Shown here piece after piece: positions 7,567-16,359 of a stretch of 64,000 bases of DNA. The stretch is from Anabaena cylindrica PCC 7122. Its GTDB lineage: Bacteria > Cyanobacteriota > Cyanobacteriia > Cyanobacteriales > Nostocaceae. Each line of letters starts with the position of its first letter. Within the stretch, counting starts at the first letter, position 1. A program made the position numbers and the translations under genes. The stretch covers positions 3,414,001 to 3,478,000 of the forward strand of contig NC_019771.1 in assembly GCF_000317695.1 (NCBI RefSeq), in the 5' to 3' direction. Under the pieces are notes generated by a model that was not told the origin of the DNA, did no database searches, and saw nothing but the letters and a program-made list of their open reading frames with translations.

Positions 7567-10500
7567 ATGCTCAAGCGGTTTTGGCATTGGCTCAAAAAGA
7601 TTTTTCAGAGGTTGTTTGGTAGGAAAGCAAATCCTCAACCAGCAGGGGAACAGAGGCGCTTAGAACTACCTAAACAGCCGATAGATTATGAATCTTTGTT
7701 TTTCCAACTTTTAGCGGGGTTAGATGGAGGTTGGAATAGAGGCGATGTCAAAGGTTTTTTATTAGCAAAAAACATCAAGGAAGCGGATTTTTTGGCATGG
7801 TTGCGGGGTTTTGGGGAGAGGTTGTTGGCTTCATCGGCAGAGAATGAGGAGTTAGCAAGGCGGTTGGTGAGGTTGCAGGGTATGGGGGAGTTGGGTGATG
7901 TGGGTTATGAGATTGGGGTGCGGTTGTTGGAGAGGGGAGTAACGAACCGCAGAGACGCAGAGGACACAGAGGAAGATGAATCTGCTACAGATAAGGCAAA
8001 AGTTTGGTTTAATAAAGGTTATGAGCAATACAACGCTGGGGATTTTGCAGGTGCGATCGCATCTTTTGATAAAGCTTTAGAATTCAAACCTGACTACTAC
8101 GAAGTGTGGTTGATAAGGGGTGTGACGCTGTATCATTTAGGGGAATATGAACAAGCTGTTGCATTCTTCGACAAAGCTTTAGAATTTAAACCTGACTACC
8201 ACGAAGTTTGGTTGATAAGGGGTGGGGCGCTGGATTATTTAGGGGAATATGAACAAGCAGTTGCTTCCTACGACAAAGCTTTAGAAATCAAACCTGACTA
8301 CCACGAAGCTTGGTGCAAGCGGGGTGTGGCACTAGCTAATTTAGGGGAATATGAACAAGCAGTTGCTTCCTACGACAAAGCTTTAGAAATCAAACCTGAC
8401 TACCACGAAGTTGGGAACAATCGGGGTCTGTTGTTGGTTCATTTAGGAGAATATCAAAAAGCAGTTGCATCCTTCGATAAAGCCCTAGAAATCAAACCTA
8501 ATGACTACGATGCTTGGCATTACCGGGGTGTAGCACTGGGTTATTTAGGGGAATATGAACAAGCAGTTGCATCCTACAACAAAGCTTTAGAAATCAAACC
8601 TGAATACCACCAAGCTTTGAGCAACTGGGGTGTGACGCTGGGTAATTTAGGAGAATATCAAAAAGCAGTTGCATCCTTCGATAAAGCCCTAGAAATCAAA
8701 CCTGACGACCACGAAGCTTGGTGCAAGCGGGGTGTGACGCTGGTTCATTTAGGGGAATATCAAAAAGCAGTTGCATCCTTCGATAAAGCCCTAGAAATCA
8801 AACCTAACGACTACGATGCTTGGTGCAATCGGGGTGTAGTGCTGTGTGATCATTTCAGGCAATATGAACAAGCAGTTGCATCCTACGACAAAGCCTTACA
8901 AATCAAACCTGACAAATACGAAGCTTGGAACAACCGGGGTGTGGCGCTGGGTAATTTAGGGGAGTATGAACAAGCAGTTGCATCCTACGACAAAGCTTTA
9001 AAAATCAAACCTGATGACTACCAAGCTTGCTTCAACCGGGGTGTGACGCTGGGTTATTTAGGAGAATATGAACAAGCTGTTGCTTCCTACGACAAAGTAT
9101 TAGAATTCAAACCTGACTACTATGATGCTTGGTACAACCGGGGAATTTTGCTTTGTGATAATTTAGGAAGATATGAACAAGCTGTTGCATCTTTTAATAA
9201 AGCCTTAGAAATCAAACCTGACTACTACGACGCTTGGTGCAACCGAGGTGTGGCGCTGGATCATTTAGGGGAATATGAACAAGCAGTTGCTTCCTACGAC
9301 AAAGCTTTAGAAATCAAACCTGACGACCACGAAACTTGGTGCAAGCGGGGTGTGACACTGGATCATTTAGGGGAATATGAACAAGCCGTTGCATCCTACG
9401 ATAAAGCTTTAAAATTTAAACCTGACTACCACAAAGCTTGGTACGGACGGGGTGTGACACTGGATCATTTAGGGGAAAATGAACAAGCCGTTGCATCCTA
9501 CAACAAAGCTTTAGAATTTAAACCTGACTACCACGAAGTTTGGAACAGCCGGGGTAATGCACTGAATAATTTAGGAGAATATGAACAAGCAGTTGCATCC
9601 TACGATAAAGCCTTAGAAATCAAACCTGACTACTACGACGCTTGGTGCAACCGGGGTGTGGCGCTAGATCATTTAGGGGAATATGAACAAGCAGTTACTT
9701 CCTACGACAAAGCTTTAGAATTCAAACCTGACAAATACGAAGCTTGGTGCAACCGGGGTGTAGTGCTGTGTGATTTAGGGGAATATGAACAAGCTGTTGC
9801 ATCCTACGACAAAGCTTTAGAAATTAAACCTGACCTCCACGAAGTTTGGATAAATAGAGGAATTGCATCTGGAAATTCAGTGAGTTGTGACCCTTTCCTA
9901 AGTCTATCAAGCACTATTGCCAGAAACAATCCTGACCTTGATAAGCGTGGTTATCATGGAGTATTGGCAAGCTATGAGGAAGGGTTCAAATATTGCCACC
10001 AAGATACACACCCCGAAGGTTGGGGTTTGTTACATCAAGCAATTGGTATTGCTAATTATGTCCAAGGACAGAAAGATTTCCGCCCTCGCACCTATTGGTT
10101 CAAAGCAGTTAAAAGTTATAATCAGGCACTAAAAACCCTGACAGCATCAGATTTTCCTGAATTTCATTTAAAGGTTTTACACGACTTGATTAATGTCCGG
10201 TTGCATGTGGGTGAAATCGCCAAAATTGAAGAACTCCAACGACAAGGAACTGATGTTTTAAGATGTTTGCTGAATGAATGTCAAAGTCCAGGGAAGAAAA
10301 AACAACTGGCTTTAAAATTTGCAGGTTTTCAACAATTTACAGTTGATTTAGCTGTGCAGTCTGGTAACTGGTGTGCAGCGTTAGAGTTAGCAGAAGCAGG
10401 GAAAAATGCTTGTTTAAGTTGGCTTTTAGATGGTTGGAGTGATGAGTCACCCAAATTAGCAGAAATTCAACAATTACTAAATACCAAGACTGCTATAGTT

Positions 10501-11796
10501 TACTGGCATCTCAGCCCCTACGCCCTCCACACTTTCATTCTTACTCACAATAACCAACCCATTATTCTTACTTCTTCCCAATCTCCAGCGCAACGCTTAC
10601 AGGATTTTGAAAAATGGGCAAAAACCTGGAATGAAGAATACAGTAATTATCGTAAAGGTAAAGATAATGAAGGTGAAAAAATCACGACTTGGCGAGATAA
10701 TTTACCCTCAATGTTGCAGCAATTGGGCGAAATTTTAGATATTGGGTATATTGTCAATGTTATTAATGACCTAACCCCCCAACCCCCTTCCCTACAAGGG
10801 AATGGGGAGAATATAGAAGGAGATTTTATTAGTTTTAAAGATGATTCTTGTTCCCCTCTTCTTGCAGTAGAGGGGTTAGGGGAGAGGTCAATTCAAAATC
10901 TGATTTTAATTCCCCACCGTGATTTACACTGTTTCCCTATCCATGCACTGTTTCCTAATAATTTCACTATCATCTATTTACCAAGTGCGAAAACTGGCAT
11001 TAGTTTAAAAACATTAAAATCAACAAATTTAGAAAAAATTCGTGAAATCAATGTAGGGGCAATTCATAAATTGCCCCTACTGAGTGTAGAACATCCTGAT
11101 AGTAAAGATTTTGGTATCTTATCCCATGCAGAAATTGAAGTCGCGGCAATTGCTAAAATATTCCAAGTACCTACAGAACGACGAATAGGAGAAGCAGAAG
11201 CCACAAAACAAGCAATTCAAACAGCCTTAATTAACAATTCTGGGATATTTCACTTTACAGGACATAGTTTTTATAATTTCCACCATCCCAAACAATCAGC
11301 CTTAGCATTAAGCGGTGAAGATTTATTAACTCTAGAAGAAATTTGTAACATTGAAAATTTTGGTTATTATCAATTAGTCACCCTGTCATCGTGTGAAACT
11401 GCAATTGCAAGCAATCAAACTATTACGGCTGAATATGTAGGTTTAGTTAGCGGCTTTCTTTTTCAAGGTGTTGCTAATGTAGTCAGTACATTATGGACTG
11501 TCACTGATGATTCTAGTAGCTTTTTGATGATTTATTTTTACTGGCAACTGAAAAAAGGTAAATCTCCTACCATTGCACTCAAAAAAGCTCAAAATTGGTT
11601 GCGTAATTTAACTTTTTTAAGACTAGAAAAAATTTATCGCGTCATCTTATCCAATTTACCAGAAAATGATCAAACTATCCGTCCTTTTATTAGAAGGAAG
11701 TTATATCAAATCAGTATCATGGAAGATATAGAAAAGCAGAAAAAGCCTTATATACATCCTTATTATTGGGCTGGGTTTATAATTACTGGGTTTTAA
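7567..11796 (+). CDS. TPR-CHAT protein (tetratricopeptide repeats + caspase-like CHAT protease)
   Basis: A 1409-residue protein. Residues 1-140 form a basic N-terminus plus a helical domain (DYESLFFQLLAGLDGG...). Residues of about 143-770 hold 18 full TPRs of mostly 34 residues (consensus LGEYEQAVASYDKALEIKPD) plus a degenerate one. A helical linker leads to a C-terminal CHAT (caspase HetF-associated with TPR) domain: catalytic His1233 in FTGHSFYN and Cys1276 in LSSCETA, both intact, then GFLFQGVANVVSTLW. CHAT proteins are caspase-like cysteine peptidases; HetF, needed for heterocyst development, is a relative, but HetF orthology is not supported here. Repeat-derived insertions at 7941-7973, 10769-10889 and 11053-11080 are read in frame. 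The TPR units are very similar at DNA level, so copy number probably varies between strains. Confidence 0.93.
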   Translation: MLKRFWHWLKKIFQRLFGRKANPQPAGEQRRLELPKQPIDYESLFFQLLAGLDGGWNRGDVKGFLLAKNIKEADFLAWLRGFGERLLASSAENEELARRLVRLQGMGELGDVGYEIGVRLLERGVTNRRDAEDTEEDESATDKAKVWFNKGYEQYNAGDFAGAIASFDKALEFKPDYYEVWLIRGVTLYHLGEYEQAVAFFDKALEFKPDYHEVWLIRGGALDYLGEYEQAVASYDKALEIKPDYHEAWCKRGVALANLGEYEQAVASYDKALEIKPDYHEVGNNRGLLLVHLGEYQKAVASFDKALEIKPNDYDAWHYRGVALGYLGEYEQAVASYNKALEIKPEYHQALSNWGVTLGNLGEYQKAVASFDKALEIKPDDHEAWCKRGVTLVHLGEYQKAVASFDKALEIKPNDYDAWCNRGVVLCDHFRQYEQAVASYDKALQIKPDKYEAWNNRGVALGNLGEYEQAVASYDKALKIKPDDYQACFNRGVTLGYLGEYEQAVASYDKVLEFKPDYYDAWYNRGILLCDNLGRYEQAVASFNKALEIKPDYYDAWCNRGVALDHLGEYEQAVASYDKALEIKPDDHETWCKRGVTLDHLGEYEQAVASYDKALKFKPDYHKAWYGRGVTLDHLGENEQAVASYNKALEFKPDYHEVWNSRGNALNNLGEYEQAVASYDKALEIKPDYYDAWCNRGVALDHLGEYEQAVTSYDKALEFKPDKYEAWCNRGVVLCDLGEYEQAVASYDKALEIKPDLHEVWINRGIASGNSVSCDPFLSLSSTIARNNPDLDKRGYHGVLASYEEGFKYCHQDTHPEGWGLLHQAIGIANYVQGQKDFRPRTYWFKAVKSYNQALKTLTASDFPEFHLKVLHDLINVRLHVGEIAKIEELQRQGTDVLRCLLNECQSPGKKKQLALKFAGFQQFTVDLAVQSGNWCAALELAEAGKNACLSWLLDGWSDESPKLAEIQQLLNTKTAIVYWHLSPYALHTFILTHNNQPIILTSSQSPAQRLQDFEKWAKTWNEEYSNYRKGKDNEGEKITTWRDNLPSMLQQLGEILDIGYIVNVINDLTPQPPSLQGNGENIEGDFISFKDDSCSPLLAVEGLGERSIQNLILIPHRDLHCFPIHALFPNNFTIIYLPSAKTGISLKTLKSTNLEKIREINVGAIHKLPLLSVEHPDSKDFGILSHAEIEVAAIAKIFQVPTERRIGEAEATKQAIQTALINNSGIFHFTGHSFYNFHHPKQSALALSGEDLLTLEEICNIENFGYYQLVTLSSCETAIASNQTITAEYVGLVSGFLFQGVANVVSTLWTVTDDSSSFLMIYFYWQLKKGKSPTIALKKAQNWLRNLTFLRLEKIYRVILSNLPENDQTIRPFIRRKLYQISIMEDIEKQKKPYIHPYYWAGFIITGF
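7941..7973 (+). repeat. dispersed GAACCGCAGAGACGCAGAGGA repeat inside the CHAT gene
   Basis: A copy of the CGCAGAG-family repeat, read in frame as TNRRDAEDTEE at about residues 125-136, between the N-terminal domain and the first TPR. The related intergenic copies show that this is repeat DNA and not conserved coding sequence. Confidence 0.85.
10769..10889 (+). repeat. paired CCCCTCTCC / GGGGTTAGGGG repeat inside the CHAT gene
   Basis: The left arm (CTAACCCCCCAACCCCC..., read as DLTPQPPSLQGNG) and the right arm (GCAGTAGAGGGGTTAGGGGAG, read as AVEGLGERS) are inverted versions of a common cyanobacterial intergenic repeat. Together they insert about 40 residues between the linker and the CHAT core without breaking the frame. 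Confidence 0.8.
11053..11080. repeat. perfect 12-bp-stem hairpin inside the CHAT gene
   Basis: GTAGGGGCAATT, loop CATA, AATTGCCCCTAC: a perfect inverted repeat read in frame as VGAIHKLPLL. The sequence type (GTAGGGGC...GCCCCTAC) is a frequent intergenic repeat in cyanobacteria. Confidence 0.85.
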
Positions 11797-11870
11797 ATTT
11801 ATTGTACATTTAATTTGTATATCAAGGATGGTTAAGATGCTCACCTCACAAGAGTTGTAAATAGAAAAAT

Positions 11871-11997
11871 TTAGGACTTATGCAACTCGTCTATTAATCA
11901 GGTGCGTTAGATGTCAAAAATCTGTTGAGAATAATTAATTTATCGGTCTGACACACCCTACAAGAGATCTTAAATCTGAGACTTGCATAAGTTCTAA
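11871..11997. mobile_element. MITE-like element, 127 bp, 15-bp terminal inverted repeats
   Basis: The ends TTAGGACTTATGCAA (11871-11885) and TTGCATAAGTTCTAA (11983-11997) are inverted with one mismatch. An inner pair, GGTGCGTTAGA and TCTGACACACC, is also inverted with two mismatches, so the whole element could fold into one long hairpin. It has no coding capacity. It lies between the convergent ends of the CHAT gene and xisI, and is the only feature in 11797-12019. The mobilising transposase is unknown. Confidence 0.7.
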
Positions 11998-12019
11998 AAC
12001 TATAGGAAAATTACATTAT

Positions 12020-12355
12020 CTAACCAACTGCATAATCAGTAAATTGACGCTTAAAAGGTGAATGGAATCCAATCACAATATCTTGTTTAGGAATTCCTAA
12101 ATTTGCTAATTCTTCTCCAATTTCATATTCTGTACCGTTATGTTGTAACCAAACTTTACCATCTTTAATATCAATATGTAAAAAACAGCCATAAATACGA
12201 CGGTCATTTTTCCAACCCACATTCATCAATTGATAATGGTTATGTTCAGTATCAAATACTATCTGAGTTTCAACATCTTGATTAGAATTCCCTATTTCAG
12301 CATACTCACGCAACAGTTTTTGTACAATTTCTCGATATTTTATTAATTTATCCAT
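12020..12355 (-). CDS. xisI: XisI family protein (fdxN-element excision controlling factor)
   Basis: A 111-residue protein with the family's opening (MDKLIKYREIVQKLLREYA), central LMNVGWKNDRRIYGCFLHIDIKDGK and ending LGIPKQDIVIGFHSPFKRQFTDYAVG. XisI was defined with XisH as a factor needed for excision of the fdxN element during heterocyst differentiation, but paralogous pairs occur in many copies in cyanobacterial genomes, including ones lacking that element, so the role here is open. The start overlaps the xisH stop by 13 bp; the two genes are one unit. Confidence 0.92.
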   Translation of the reverse strand: MDKLIKYREIVQKLLREYAEIGNSNQDVETQIVFDTEHNHYQLMNVGWKNDRRIYGCFLHIDIKDGKVWLQHNGTEYEIGEELANLGIPKQDIVIGFHSPFKRQFTDYAVG

Positions 12356-12759
12356 TGCACAATTTCCTCTGTTTTTGTATGATAAACTATTAATTTAAGT
12401 TGATGAATATGGATGATATTTTGTACCAGTCGAATCGTAAAAAATGAACTGTAAGCATCAATAGGTACAGCTAAATATAGTATACGTTCCGGCTCTTGTT
12501 CCGATAAAGCCAAGCGATAATTAATAAACTGTCCTAATGCTGTATGAAATTCAGAAATTGCTGATGTTCGCACAAAGCTTTTAACTTCAACCGCAATTTT
12601 TTCTTCACCTCTTTCTGCTGCAAAAATCTTTTCTGCACCCAAATCAATATACATATCTCCCAACTCAAAACTCACAGGAAGTGGATCATGAGTGATTATC
12701 CATCCATCAGCTACTAAGGCTCGTTTAACCGTATCATGAAATAAATCTCTTGCTGGCAT
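12343..12759 (-). CDS. xisH: XisH family protein, endonuclease-like fold
   Basis: A 138-residue XisH (MPARDLFHDTVKRALVADGW...). The segment MYIDLGAEKIFAAERGEEKIAVEVKSF shows Asp39 and Glu58-Val-Lys60, the arrangement of a PD-(D/E)xK nuclease core, so nuclease activity is plausible. The element boundaries of an fdxN-type excision are not visible here. It overlaps xisI and faces away from the plus-strand pair at 12856, separated by 96 bp that should hold both promoters. The small two-gene layout is also compatible with a toxin-antitoxin-like or defence function; that is inference. Confidence 0.92.
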   Translation of the reverse strand: MPARDLFHDTVKRALVADGWIITHDPLPVSFELGDMYIDLGAEKIFAAERGEEKIAVEVKSFVRTSAISEFHTALGQFINYRLALSEQEPERILYLAVPIDAYSSFFTIRLVQNIIHIHQLKLIVYHTKTEEIVQWIN

Positions 12760-12855
12760 AATTATAGCAAATTTTGATTAATTAGACTCAAAAGGTGTAA
12801 AATAAAGTTTAGTCTTGAGTAACCATTTCTACTGGACTGACTAGCTAAATTTACC

Positions 12856-13257
12856 ATGAAACCTAACGATATAATTCATCTTACAGCCTTTTTAACTGCT
12901 CTTGCAAAGCTAAATGAACCTTTACCAGAAGATATCCAAATGCAGCTAAATGATGTTGGTAAAGCCATTGCCGCAGATACAAATAATATCTATAATTTGG
13001 ATGCTATAGCCGAAAGCTATCCAACTTTAGATAAAATCTATCAAGCTGAATTAGCTGTAATTGATAGTAATATTAGTCAACGCAATAAGGGATTAGAACC
13101 GGATACTTTACCTACCGAACCTACCAAGGAATTGACAAATGCTGCAATTAATAGTTTTAATCATCCTAATTCTGTAGAAGCTGTGAAGCAAGCTGTTAAT
13201 TCCAATCTCTTGGAACAAGTAAGAGCATTTATTACTGGTAAAAAAACAAATGGCTGA
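12856..13257 (+). CDS. small hypothetical protein, partner of the downstream membrane protein
   Basis: A 133-residue soluble, mostly helical, acidic protein (MKPNDIIHLTAFLTALAKLNEP...); no signal peptide and no catalytic motif that I recognise. The N-terminal half is hydrophobic-heptad rich, and the C-terminal part (TKELTNAAINSFNHPNSVEAVKQAVNSNLLEQVRAFITG) could form a helical hairpin. Its stop overlaps the next start by 8 bp, so the two are co-translated, and it is best seen as an accessory or adaptor. The size and pairing recall small proteins that accompany predicted conflict-system effectors, but no homology is claimed. Confidence 0.7.
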   Translation: MKPNDIIHLTAFLTALAKLNEPLPEDIQMQLNDVGKAIAADTNNIYNLDAIAESYPTLDKIYQAELAVIDSNISQRNKGLEPDTLPTEPTKELTNAAINSFNHPNSVEAVKQAVNSNLLEQVRAFITGKKTNG

Positions 13258-14653
13258 ACAAATTATTTATCCTAGTATTGATTTATTCCTATATGATTTG
13301 AAAGATGGTTTAGGTGAAACTGAAACCCAAATTAATCAAAATTGTCAAGATTTTTGTCGTAAAATATATAGTGATGTTGATGCAAAGGAATTTCAACAAA
13401 GATTCAACCAGTTATTGAAATATAAAAGTTTTGATACTGAAGTTGTTGAATTATTAGAAACTAGAACTAGAAAGTTTAATTCTCCTTTGGATGGTTATTA
13501 CTATCCTTTACAAATTAGTGATACTTATGCCCTGCAAGTTGACTATTCTGGTAAATTGGATGCTAATGGTAAAATTAATGATATTGAACAAAATTTTGAT
13601 GATCAACCATTCGCTAAATTAAAACAAGAAATTAATCAACTTCTTTCACAACAAACGGGAACAATTGGGCAAACTTGGTTACTATGGGGAAAATTAACTA
13701 GTGCCAAAACAGAAGTAGAAATTGAGGATATTGCCCAAAAATGTTATACACAAGTTGTCAGCGATTACAACTGGCAGCGCGATTTTATCGGTAAGGGTAA
13801 ATTAGGGGAAGGAACAATATTTGAATTATGGTATTGTCCTCAAAATTTAGGTGTGGAAGGTAAGGAATTTTGGGATAAATTTAGCCAATTAAACCATCAT
13901 GTTTTGATTTGGTTGTTTCCTGAAACCACTACCCCAGATGAGATGAGGAAACAAGCGCAAAGTGTTTATCAAGATTTTCTGCGATTATGGGAATACCGAC
14001 ATAAGATAGTTTGGTCATATTATCAAAGTCGTTATCAGAAAAAAATTCTCAAAAAAGAATATATTGATGTTCAACCTTCTATTCAACAAGCAAGTCAGTT
14101 AACTAGGCTGCTAAAAAATAATAATTTAAAGTTAAGTGATTTACAAACAACTCTGACAAACAATTTAATTAATTTATCTGATTATACGATTGCTTTAAAC
14201 TATTTAGAAAATCAAAATCGCACTATTCATTTAAATTTAGAAAACTATAAATTTCGGTTGACTGATATTGAGAAAAAATATCCAGGTAGCGATTTAGAAT
14301 TTCTCAGAAAATTTAGTGAAGGTGAAGTCTATGCCGAAAAATATCAACGTCAAGTAGAAGCAGATTTAGCTAATCTTAGCCCTGGATTAACTTTACTGCA
14401 AAATCTCAATAGCACTATCCAAGGGATTATAGACTTAGAACAAACGAAAAGCGATCGCACACTCAATACTACCATAGCGATCGCAGGTATCGGACTAGCA
14501 ACCAGCCAAATCGCTTCCTCTGTCTTGGTTTCTCAATTTCCACCACCACCAGAAACCCCATTTATCATCACCCCACCTTTTTACATCAGCGTTGTAACCG
14601 GAGTGATTGTCAGTATAATAGCCTGGATATTATTGCCCAAAATTCATCGCTAA
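13250..14653 (+). CDS. hypothetical membrane protein: large soluble domain, coiled coil, two C-terminal TM segments
   Basis: A 467-residue protein that I do not recognise. Residues 1-265 form a mixed alpha/beta soluble domain (YYYPLQISDTYALQVDY, IGQTWLLWGKLTS, FELWYCPQ, HHVLIWLFPE). Residues of about 270-400 are helical with coiled-coil character (LTRLLKNNNLKLSDLQTTLTNN; LENQNRTIHLNLENYKFRL). The C-terminus has two TM helices (TTIAIAGIGLATSQIASSVL at about 400-420 and YISVVTGVIVSIIAWILL at 440-460) joined by a proline-rich turn, with almost no tail. This order (soluble sensor, long helix, TM-loop-TM at the C-terminus) resembles the CorA/MIT topology, but no GMN motif is present. It overlaps the 12856 gene by 8 bp. 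Confidence 0.75.
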   Translation: MAEQIIYPSIDLFLYDLKDGLGETETQINQNCQDFCRKIYSDVDAKEFQQRFNQLLKYKSFDTEVVELLETRTRKFNSPLDGYYYPLQISDTYALQVDYSGKLDANGKINDIEQNFDDQPFAKLKQEINQLLSQQTGTIGQTWLLWGKLTSAKTEVEIEDIAQKCYTQVVSDYNWQRDFIGKGKLGEGTIFELWYCPQNLGVEGKEFWDKFSQLNHHVLIWLFPETTTPDEMRKQAQSVYQDFLRLWEYRHKIVWSYYQSRYQKKILKKEYIDVQPSIQQASQLTRLLKNNNLKLSDLQTTLTNNLINLSDYTIALNYLENQNRTIHLNLENYKFRLTDIEKKYPGSDLEFLRKFSEGEVYAEKYQRQVEADLANLSPGLTLLQNLNSTIQGIIDLEQTKSDRTLNTTIAIAGIGLATSQIASSVLVSQFPPPPETPFIITPPFYISVVTGVIVSIIAWILLPKIHR

Positions 14654-14674
14654 CTATTTTCTTTATAAACTGTA

Positions 14675-14695
14675 TTCCCTGTCAGAGACAGGGAA
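14675..14695. terminator. hairpin between convergent genes, probable bidirectional terminator
   Basis: TTCCCTGTC, loop AGA, GACAGGGAA: a perfect 9-bp stem placed between the 13250-14653 gene and the convergent lysyl-tRNA synthetase gene. A second copy at 33137 has a compensatory base-pair change, which supports the stem as the selected or propagated structure. It lacks a strong T run. Confidence 0.55.
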
Positions 14696-14702
14696 CAAGA
14701 AA

Positions 14703-16289
14703 TTAAGAAGCTTCAGTTTTTTCTTTACCTGTATTCAAAGTTACAACATCTTGCAACCTCGAAATCACAAAAGACTTCTCTAAATAAGACAACAAACCTC
14801 CGGCTTTTGGACCCCGTTCTTTATTTAAAAACGATAGATACAAAGCCTTAAAAGCATTAGCTTGTTGAATCTGCAACTCCTTAGTAGTTGAGAAAATCAA
14901 AGTTTGTAATTCCTCAGCTTCCCAGTTAGAAATATTCTGCAAATTCTCTACCAATCTTTGCAAATAAGCAACCTGTTCCTCATTTAACTCATTGGCTTTA
15001 TCTGGTACTTGTTCCAAATAGAGAACTAACTTTTCTTCCTCATCTGCATAGTCTTGTAACCACAATTGAGCAGCAGCAATTCTTTGATTAACAATCTGCT
15101 GATCATACTCATTTAAAGGCTTTTGACTACGTTGTTTAACCTCTTCTTGAATATTCAAACGAGGAACTTGCAACAAAGAAATCAGCGTACTAAAATCGAA
15201 AGGTTGGAAAGTTTTAACTTCGTCTCCTAATTGCGCGTAAAATAACGGCATTAATTCCTCAGTTAATTCAGCAGCATTGGGATACTTATTTATTAAAGTA
15301 TCATAGTCTCTGAATAAACGAGTAACTGTTTCATAATTAGGTGCAAAATTGATGACTGACCTTGGTTGAGTCCGCAACATCAAAAAGCGCAATAACTCAG
15401 GAGGAAGTAAAGCCGCAATTTCCTTTGCACTAGAACCAACTCCTTTAGAAGAACTCATTTTTGTGCCATTCACAAGAATAAATTCATAGGGAGAATGGAA
15501 AGGAGGTTGCTTTTGTAAAACCTTACGAGAAATAGCATTTGCCACATCTCTAGAACCACCTTTTTGAGAGTGGTCTTTACCTGCCATTTCGATAGTTACA
15601 CCCAATACATCCCACTTAGCAACCCATTCAACTTTCCAAGGTAATTTACCATTACCATCAAAAGGAGAAACCCAACCCGAATGACCACAACCTTTTACAT
15701 AATCAGTTGCGTCTGGTTTACAAGTGTAAAAAACTTCTGAACCGTTGTAATCTGTAGTTACAGTTGTGGCAATTTTGCCGCAATTTTCACAAACAACTTG
15801 AAAAGGATACCAATTATTGGGACGGTCTGCTTTACTTACCTCTTTATATGCTTCTCTGACGAGGTGAGCATTTTTCAAGAAAGTGTCGATATAGGAATTT
15901 AGTTTTCCAGTGCGATATAAATCCCGTAAAAAATAAGTCTCTGGTTTAATTCCTAAATACTCAAAAACCTCAAAAAATTCGCCAATGAAATACTTAGCGT
16001 AATCACTAGCTGTATCTTCTGGAGATGGAACATTACACAACGGAAAACCAAGATAAGGCGCAAACTTTTCTTGGTCTAAATATTTAGGAACAGTATCCAA
16101 TGCGTCATAATCATCCACACCGTACAAGAATTTCACGGGCTTACCTGCGTGTTTCAAGGCACGGTAAATAACGTCATGGATAACCACACCCCGCAAAGAC
16201 CCTACGTGTACTCTACCTGAAGGAGTCTTGGAATCATTAACTACCTGGTAGCCTTGTGCATCAGCAGCGATTTTATCAGCCCAAAACAT
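14703..16289 (-). CDS. lysS: class I lysyl-tRNA synthetase (LysRS1)
   Basis: A 528-residue class I aminoacyl-tRNA synthetase that charges tRNA-Lys. It opens MFWADKIAADAQGYQVVNDSKTP with SGRVHVGSLRG at residues 24-34, the HIGH-like signature of LysRS1. A Cys4 zinc-like cluster follows (VCENCGK ... YTCKP ... KGCGHSGW). The C-terminal side of the Rossmann fold has GTKMSSSKGVG, the KMSKS loop. The length (510-540) is normal for LysRS1, and nothing resembles class II LysRS. LysRS1 is typical of archaea and scattered bacteria; cyanobacteria normally encode class II LysRS, so this is either a replacement or a second enzyme, probably acquired by transfer. It stands alone, convergent with the preceding gene. 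Confidence 0.93.
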   Translation of the reverse strand: MFWADKIAADAQGYQVVNDSKTPSGRVHVGSLRGVVIHDVIYRALKHAGKPVKFLYGVDDYDALDTVPKYLDQEKFAPYLGFPLCNVPSPEDTASDYAKYFIGEFFEVFEYLGIKPETYFLRDLYRTGKLNSYIDTFLKNAHLVREAYKEVSKADRPNNWYPFQVVCENCGKIATTVTTDYNGSEVFYTCKPDATDYVKGCGHSGWVSPFDGNGKLPWKVEWVAKWDVLGVTIEMAGKDHSQKGGSRDVANAISRKVLQKQPPFHSPYEFILVNGTKMSSSKGVGSSAKEIAALLPPELLRFLMLRTQPRSVINFAPNYETVTRLFRDYDTLINKYPNAAELTEELMPLFYAQLGDEVKTFQPFDFSTLISLLQVPRLNIQEEVKQRSQKPLNEYDQQIVNQRIAAAQLWLQDYADEEEKLVLYLEQVPDKANELNEEQVAYLQRLVENLQNISNWEAEELQTLIFSTTKELQIQQANAFKALYLSFLNKERGPKAGGLLSYLEKSFVISRLQDVVTLNTGKEKTEAS

Positions 16290-16359
16290 TTGCCATATTT
16301 ATTTTCACAATCTCTCTATTCTACCTCTATGATTCGTCATCAGTGATCAGTTACATCAG

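Noticed and set aside
12020..12759. xisHI as evidence for an fdxN-type excision element in this window
   Set aside because: No xisF-type recombinase and no nif or fdxN sequence is present, and XisHI pairs are common without the element.
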